NCBI GenBank assembly: GCA_019414025.1
Contig: DXMU01000019.1
Coordinates: 1 to 64,000 of the forward strand
Direction of reading: 5' to 3'
Source of the DNA: Collinsella sp.
GTDB taxonomy: Bacteria > Actinomycetota > Coriobacteriia > Coriobacteriales > Coriobacteriaceae
DNA: 64,000 nucleotides
In this document: one piece after another, positions 61,120-64,000 of the stretch
How positions within the stretch are numbered: position 1 is the stretch's first letter
Layout of the letters: each line of letters begins with the position of its first letter
Made by a program: the position numbers and the translations under genes
The notes under the pieces: model-generated
What the model saw: the letters and a program-made list of their open reading frames with translations, nothing else
What the model was told of the DNA's origin: nothing
Databases searched by the model: none

Positions 61120-62073
61120 GTGATCGTCGAACAGTCAAGCAGCATCATCAACGAAGTGAGCCGCGCCCTGCTGGGCAAGCGCGATGTGATTGAGAAGGCT
61201 CTCATGGCCATCTATGCCGGCGGTCATATCCTGTTGGAGGATGTGCCCGGTACCGGCAAGACGACGCTGGCCCTGGCTCTTTCGCGTGCGCTGAGTCTGG
61301 ACTTTAAGCGCGTGCAGTTTACGCCCGATACCCTGCCCTCGGACATAACGGGCTTTACGATGTTCGACCGCGACACCGGCACGTTTCGCTTTGTGTGGGG
61401 TGCCGTCAACTGCAACATGCTGCTGGGCGACGAGATTAACCGTACCAGCGCAAAGACGCAGTCGGCCCTGCTCGAGGTTATGGAAGAGCGCGCGGTGACT
61501 ATCGACGGGCAGACACATCAGGTCCCGCGTCCCTTTGTGTGTATCGCAACCGAGAACCCGGTGGGCTCAGCCGGCACCCAGCCGCTGCCCGATAGCCAGC
61601 TCGACCGCTTTATGGTTCGCCTGTCTGTTGGCTATCCGTCGCGCCAGGACCAGATCGATATCCTCAAGGCACGTCGCTATGCCAACCCGCTCGACGACAT
61701 TAAGCCCATGGTTGCCTGCGATGATCTGCTCGATATCCAAAACTACCTGGGCAATGTACAGGTTGCCGACACGGTGCTGGATTATATCGTCCGCCTGTGC
61801 GAGGAGACCCGTAATGACGATCTTGTCGAGCTGGGCGTGAGCCCCCGCGGCATTATCGCGCTCACCCGCATGGCGCGCGCCTGCGCATTGATTCGTGAGC
61901 GCGACTATGTGGTGCCCGAGGACGTGCGCGAGGTATTTAAGGCTGTTTGCGCCCACCGTCTCGTTTTACGCCCCCAGGCGCGTATTGAATCGATTGGCGC
62001 CGCCGACGTCCTCGACCGCATCCTCGCTGCCGTTCCCGCCCCGTCTATGGGTCAGGTTCGCGGCCGCTCGTAG
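61120..62073 (+). CDS. MoxR-family AAA+ ATPase
   Basis: A 317-residue ATPase. Walker A is EDVPGTGKTTLALAL (about residues 39-53), Walker B LLGDEINRTSAKTQSALLEV, sensor 1 FVCIATENPVGSAGTQPLPD and the arginine region SQLDRFMVRLSVGYPSRQDQ. MoxR proteins act as chaperones with VWA- or DUF58-domain partners, here the next gene. Start is GTG 61120, two bases after the kinase stop. The MoxR-DUF58-transglutaminase order is a well-known conserved cluster. Confidence 0.92.
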   Translation: MIVEQSSSIINEVSRALLGKRDVIEKALMAIYAGGHILLEDVPGTGKTTLALALSRALSLDFKRVQFTPDTLPSDITGFTMFDRDTGTFRFVWGAVNCNMLLGDEINRTSAKTQSALLEVMEERAVTIDGQTHQVPRPFVCIATENPVGSAGTQPLPDSQLDRFMVRLSVGYPSRQDQIDILKARRYANPLDDIKPMVACDDLLDIQNYLGNVQVADTVLDYIVRLCEETRNDDLVELGVSPRGIIALTRMARACALIRERDYVVPEDVREVFKAVCAHRLVLRPQARIESIGAADVLDRILAAVPAPSMGQVRGRS

Positions 62074-62108
62074 CGGATCGTTTACCTTTTGCGTCCTACG
62101 TTACGCCC

Positions 62109-63281
62109 ATGATTGCCAACAAGATTACCTATATCGTGTCCGTCGCGCTCCTGCTCGCCACGTTTGTGTTTACCGCCAATGCGGCCGCGCTCGCTGCTGC
62201 CGCGGCGTTGATCGCCATGCCCGTGATTACGGTGGCGGCGTGCCGTTCGAGCGTTGCCCTGCTCAAGCTTAGCTTTGAGCTTCCCCGGTCGTGTGTTGTC
62301 AACGCGCCTCTTGTATTGCGCATCACACTGGATCGCCCGCTTATGTTTCGCGGTCGTATGGAGCTGTCGTTTTCGGTTTATAACCAGCTGACGGGAGCGC
62401 GGACAGTCTATCCCGTAAGTCTTGCCCCCGCGACGGGCAGGCCCGCTTTGTTTGAGCTGGAGCTCGATTCGACCGTCTGCGGTGCGCACACGATTACCCT
62501 TGACACCGCGCGCCTGGTCGATGAGATGGGCTTTACGTCGCTTGCTCTCGAGAATGCAGACTTTCATGGGTTGTTTACGGTCTATCCCGAGGTGCTCGAC
62601 ATCCAGGTTGTTCCTAACCAAAGTGCTTCTGCCGGTCTTGAGGGCACGAGCTACGATCCCCATCGAAGCGGCCAAGATGCCTCCGAGGTCTTTGACATAA
62701 GGCCCTATCACGAGGGTGATGCCGTTAAGTCGATTCACTGGAAGCTGTCGACGCGTTTTGACGACATGCTGGTGCGCGAGGCTTCGCGCCCACAAGACCA
62801 CGCTATTGCCATCTTGTTTGGTGCGTTTGCGTGCGACTTTGAGCACGCAAGCCACGCTGAGGTTCTTTCTGCGGTGCTGGGTTTTACCGCATCGATATCG
62901 CTGGCGCTTATACGTCAGGGATACCATCATGTGGTCGTGGCTGCCCCCGAAGGCTCTTTGGCTGTCTATCCCGTTGATGACCGACGTGGGTTCAATAGGA
63001 TGCTTGATGCTTTGACGGCAACGCCGCTTGGCCCTGCCTATCCAACATCGCACGAGCACTATGCCAAGCTCGTGGCAGCAAAGGGCATTGGCAAAACGGT
63101 GCTGGTAACGGTGGGCGTCGATGAACAGGCCTATATCGAGATAGGCCGTCTGACCGATCTATCGGTACTCCATGTGTCGGATTCGGTCGAGTCGTATAGC
63201 ATCGAGCACGGAGCCAACTACATTATCACGCATTGCCCGGTATCGAGTGATTCGGCCCGTATCAAGAGTCTGGAGCTCTAA
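62109..63281 (+). CDS. DUF58 domain protein
   Basis: A 390-residue protein with two N-terminal membrane segments (about residues 6-24 and 28-46, Ala/Val-rich), a beta-rich middle and the DUF58 signature FDIRPYHEGDAVKSIHWKLS (about residues 196-215) with a degenerate VWA-like fold after it. It is the usual partner of MoxR. ATG 62109 lies 35 bp after the MoxR stop. Role in envelope assembly or stress is generally assumed, not shown here. Confidence 0.9.
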   Translation: MIANKITYIVSVALLLATFVFTANAAALAAAAALIAMPVITVAACRSSVALLKLSFELPRSCVVNAPLVLRITLDRPLMFRGRMELSFSVYNQLTGARTVYPVSLAPATGRPALFELELDSTVCGAHTITLDTARLVDEMGFTSLALENADFHGLFTVYPEVLDIQVVPNQSASAGLEGTSYDPHRSGQDASEVFDIRPYHEGDAVKSIHWKLSTRFDDMLVREASRPQDHAIAILFGAFACDFEHASHAEVLSAVLGFTASISLALIRQGYHHVVVAAPEGSLAVYPVDDRRGFNRMLDALTATPLGPAYPTSHEHYAKLVAAKGIGKTVLVTVGVDEQAYIEIGRLTDLSVLHVSDSVESYSIEHGANYIITHCPVSSDSARIKSLEL

Positions 63282-63282
63282 G

Positions 63283-64000
63283 ATGAACTTTGTGACTCTT
63301 ACCTCGACGGAGCGCATCGCTTCGAATGGTCGCGTTGTTGCTATGTTCCTGTCGGTGGCTCCCGCGGTTTTATTGTCTGCGGGCTTCTGCTGCACAATTG
63401 CTCGGTGCCTGAGTGCAACGTACATGGGGATAATGCTGGCCGTTGCCGTTGGCGTGGCCGTTGCGCTGGGCGCTTTGGGCGTTTTGATGGCTTCGAAAAA
63501 GGCTCCCCTCTGGATTGCCTTGGCTGCGGCGTCCGTAGCGCTTTTATGCGCGCTCTTGATTCCTTCGGCACGCTGGGGCTTCTATGCGTGCGTCAATACC
63601 GTTATCGCTCGCGTCAACTCGATCTGTGAACTGTATATTCCATTGGTGGCAGACGCCGGTCTGCTGTGTGAAGCCGTGTCGCTGGCGGTGCTCGCCGGCA
63701 TGTTTGCCGGCTCACTCGCCTGGCTTTTTGCCAACTTGAGCGTTTCGTGGCCCACGCTCTTAATCATCGTTATCTGCGGCTCGGCTTCCATGGCGCTGCA
63801 GCTTGGTGATTCTGCGATGTCTATGACGCTGGGCGTTGCGGGCTGGCTTGTCCAGTGCCGTGCTGACGAGTTGCGGGGCTCTACGGTAGGTTTGCCCCAG
63901 GTTCTATTTGGTCTTGGCGGCCTGTGCGTTGCATGCGGCGTTCTCTTTGCACTGACCGTTGCCCTTGTACAACCTCTTCCCGCGTTGTCCGCCCTGTCGG
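63283..64000 (+). CDS. TgpA/transglutaminase-like membrane protein, 5' part
   Basis: The frame opens at ATG 63283, one base after the DUF58 stop, and runs off the right edge (239 codons). It has at least six hydrophobic segments (VVAMFLSVAPAVLLSAGF, GIMLAVAVGVAVALGALGVL, APLWIALAAASVALLCALLI, VSLAVLAGMFAGSLAWLFAN and onward). Position after MoxR and DUF58 predicts a C-terminal transglutaminase domain outside the window. That domain is not seen, so the name rests on context. Confidence 0.75.
   Translation, partial: MNFVTLTSTERIASNGRVVAMFLSVAPAVLLSAGFCCTIARCLSATYMGIMLAVAVGVAVALGALGVLMASKKAPLWIALAAASVALLCALLIPSARWGFYACVNTVIARVNSICELYIPLVADAGLLCEAVSLAVLAGMFAGSLAWLFANLSVSWPTLLIIVICGSASMALQLGDSAMSMTLGVAGWLVQCRADELRGSTVGLPQVLFGLGGLCVACGVLFALTVALVQPLPALSALS

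Overview
The window reads as a chromosome segment of a high-GC gut actinobacterium of the Coriobacteriia, most likely Collinsella. The basis is inference from gene content: a second gyrase-like topoisomerase pair, LAXTG-type surface protein, many flavin and thiol-redox enzymes, MoxR/DUF58/transglutaminase cluster, strong GGAGG ribosome binding sites and GC-rich third codon positions. No rRNA, tRNA, CRISPR array, prophage or intact insertion sequence was seen.

Left part (1-18.6 kb) is accessory and looks like a defence and redox island. It starts with a single-chain restriction-modification enzyme that runs off the left edge. A repeat-rich 0.9 kb gap follows. Next come a divergent Xre regulator and an AbiEi/AbiEii toxin-antitoxin pair, with a 36-bp palindrome over the shared promoter. 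Then there is a methyltransferase beside an HNH nuclease gene broken by one amber codon, and scattered small enzymes (VOC protein, nitroreductase, MerR-controlled FMN reductase, carboxymuconolactone decarboxylase-cupin fusion). Three tandem, mutually divergent Sir2 genes of the SirTM type stand opposite a TetR gene. A second flavodoxin-type reductase and a DUF4143 ATPase close the island.

Middle part (18.7-38.8 kb): the ParC/ParE-like topoisomerase operon, a lipoprotein, and a 1461-residue exported protein ending in LAGTG and a membrane anchor, preceded by a LuxR regulator. A two-component system is divergent from a compact thiol/iron-sulfur module: a 48-residue CD1871A-type CXXC peptide missed by normal ORF size cut-offs, a polyferredoxin membrane protein and a TlpA-like lipoprotein. 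A MacB-like fused ABC transporter and an unknown membrane protein follow.

Right part (38.9-64 kb) is mostly housekeeping. It holds a tRNA-dihydrouridine synthase, orphan ribbon-helix-helix antitoxin, glutaredoxin, TipAS-type regulator, TrmO and MalY/PatB lyase. It also has two sensory loci that join periplasmic amino-acid-binding domains to hybrid kinases, a potassium channel, LOG protein, ClC transporter and a GntR/ABC operon with a clear operator. Release factor 3 is followed by a queuosine-precursor transporter behind a candidate preQ1 riboswitch, an SDR, a soluble hybrid kinase and MoxR-DUF58-TgpA-like genes that leave at the right edge.

Intergenic spaces from 34 to 51 kb carry several families of dispersed palindromes and one MITE-like element. 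The strongest leads for new biology are the three-gene Sir2 operon, the CD1871A/polyferredoxin/TlpA module and the preQ1 candidate.
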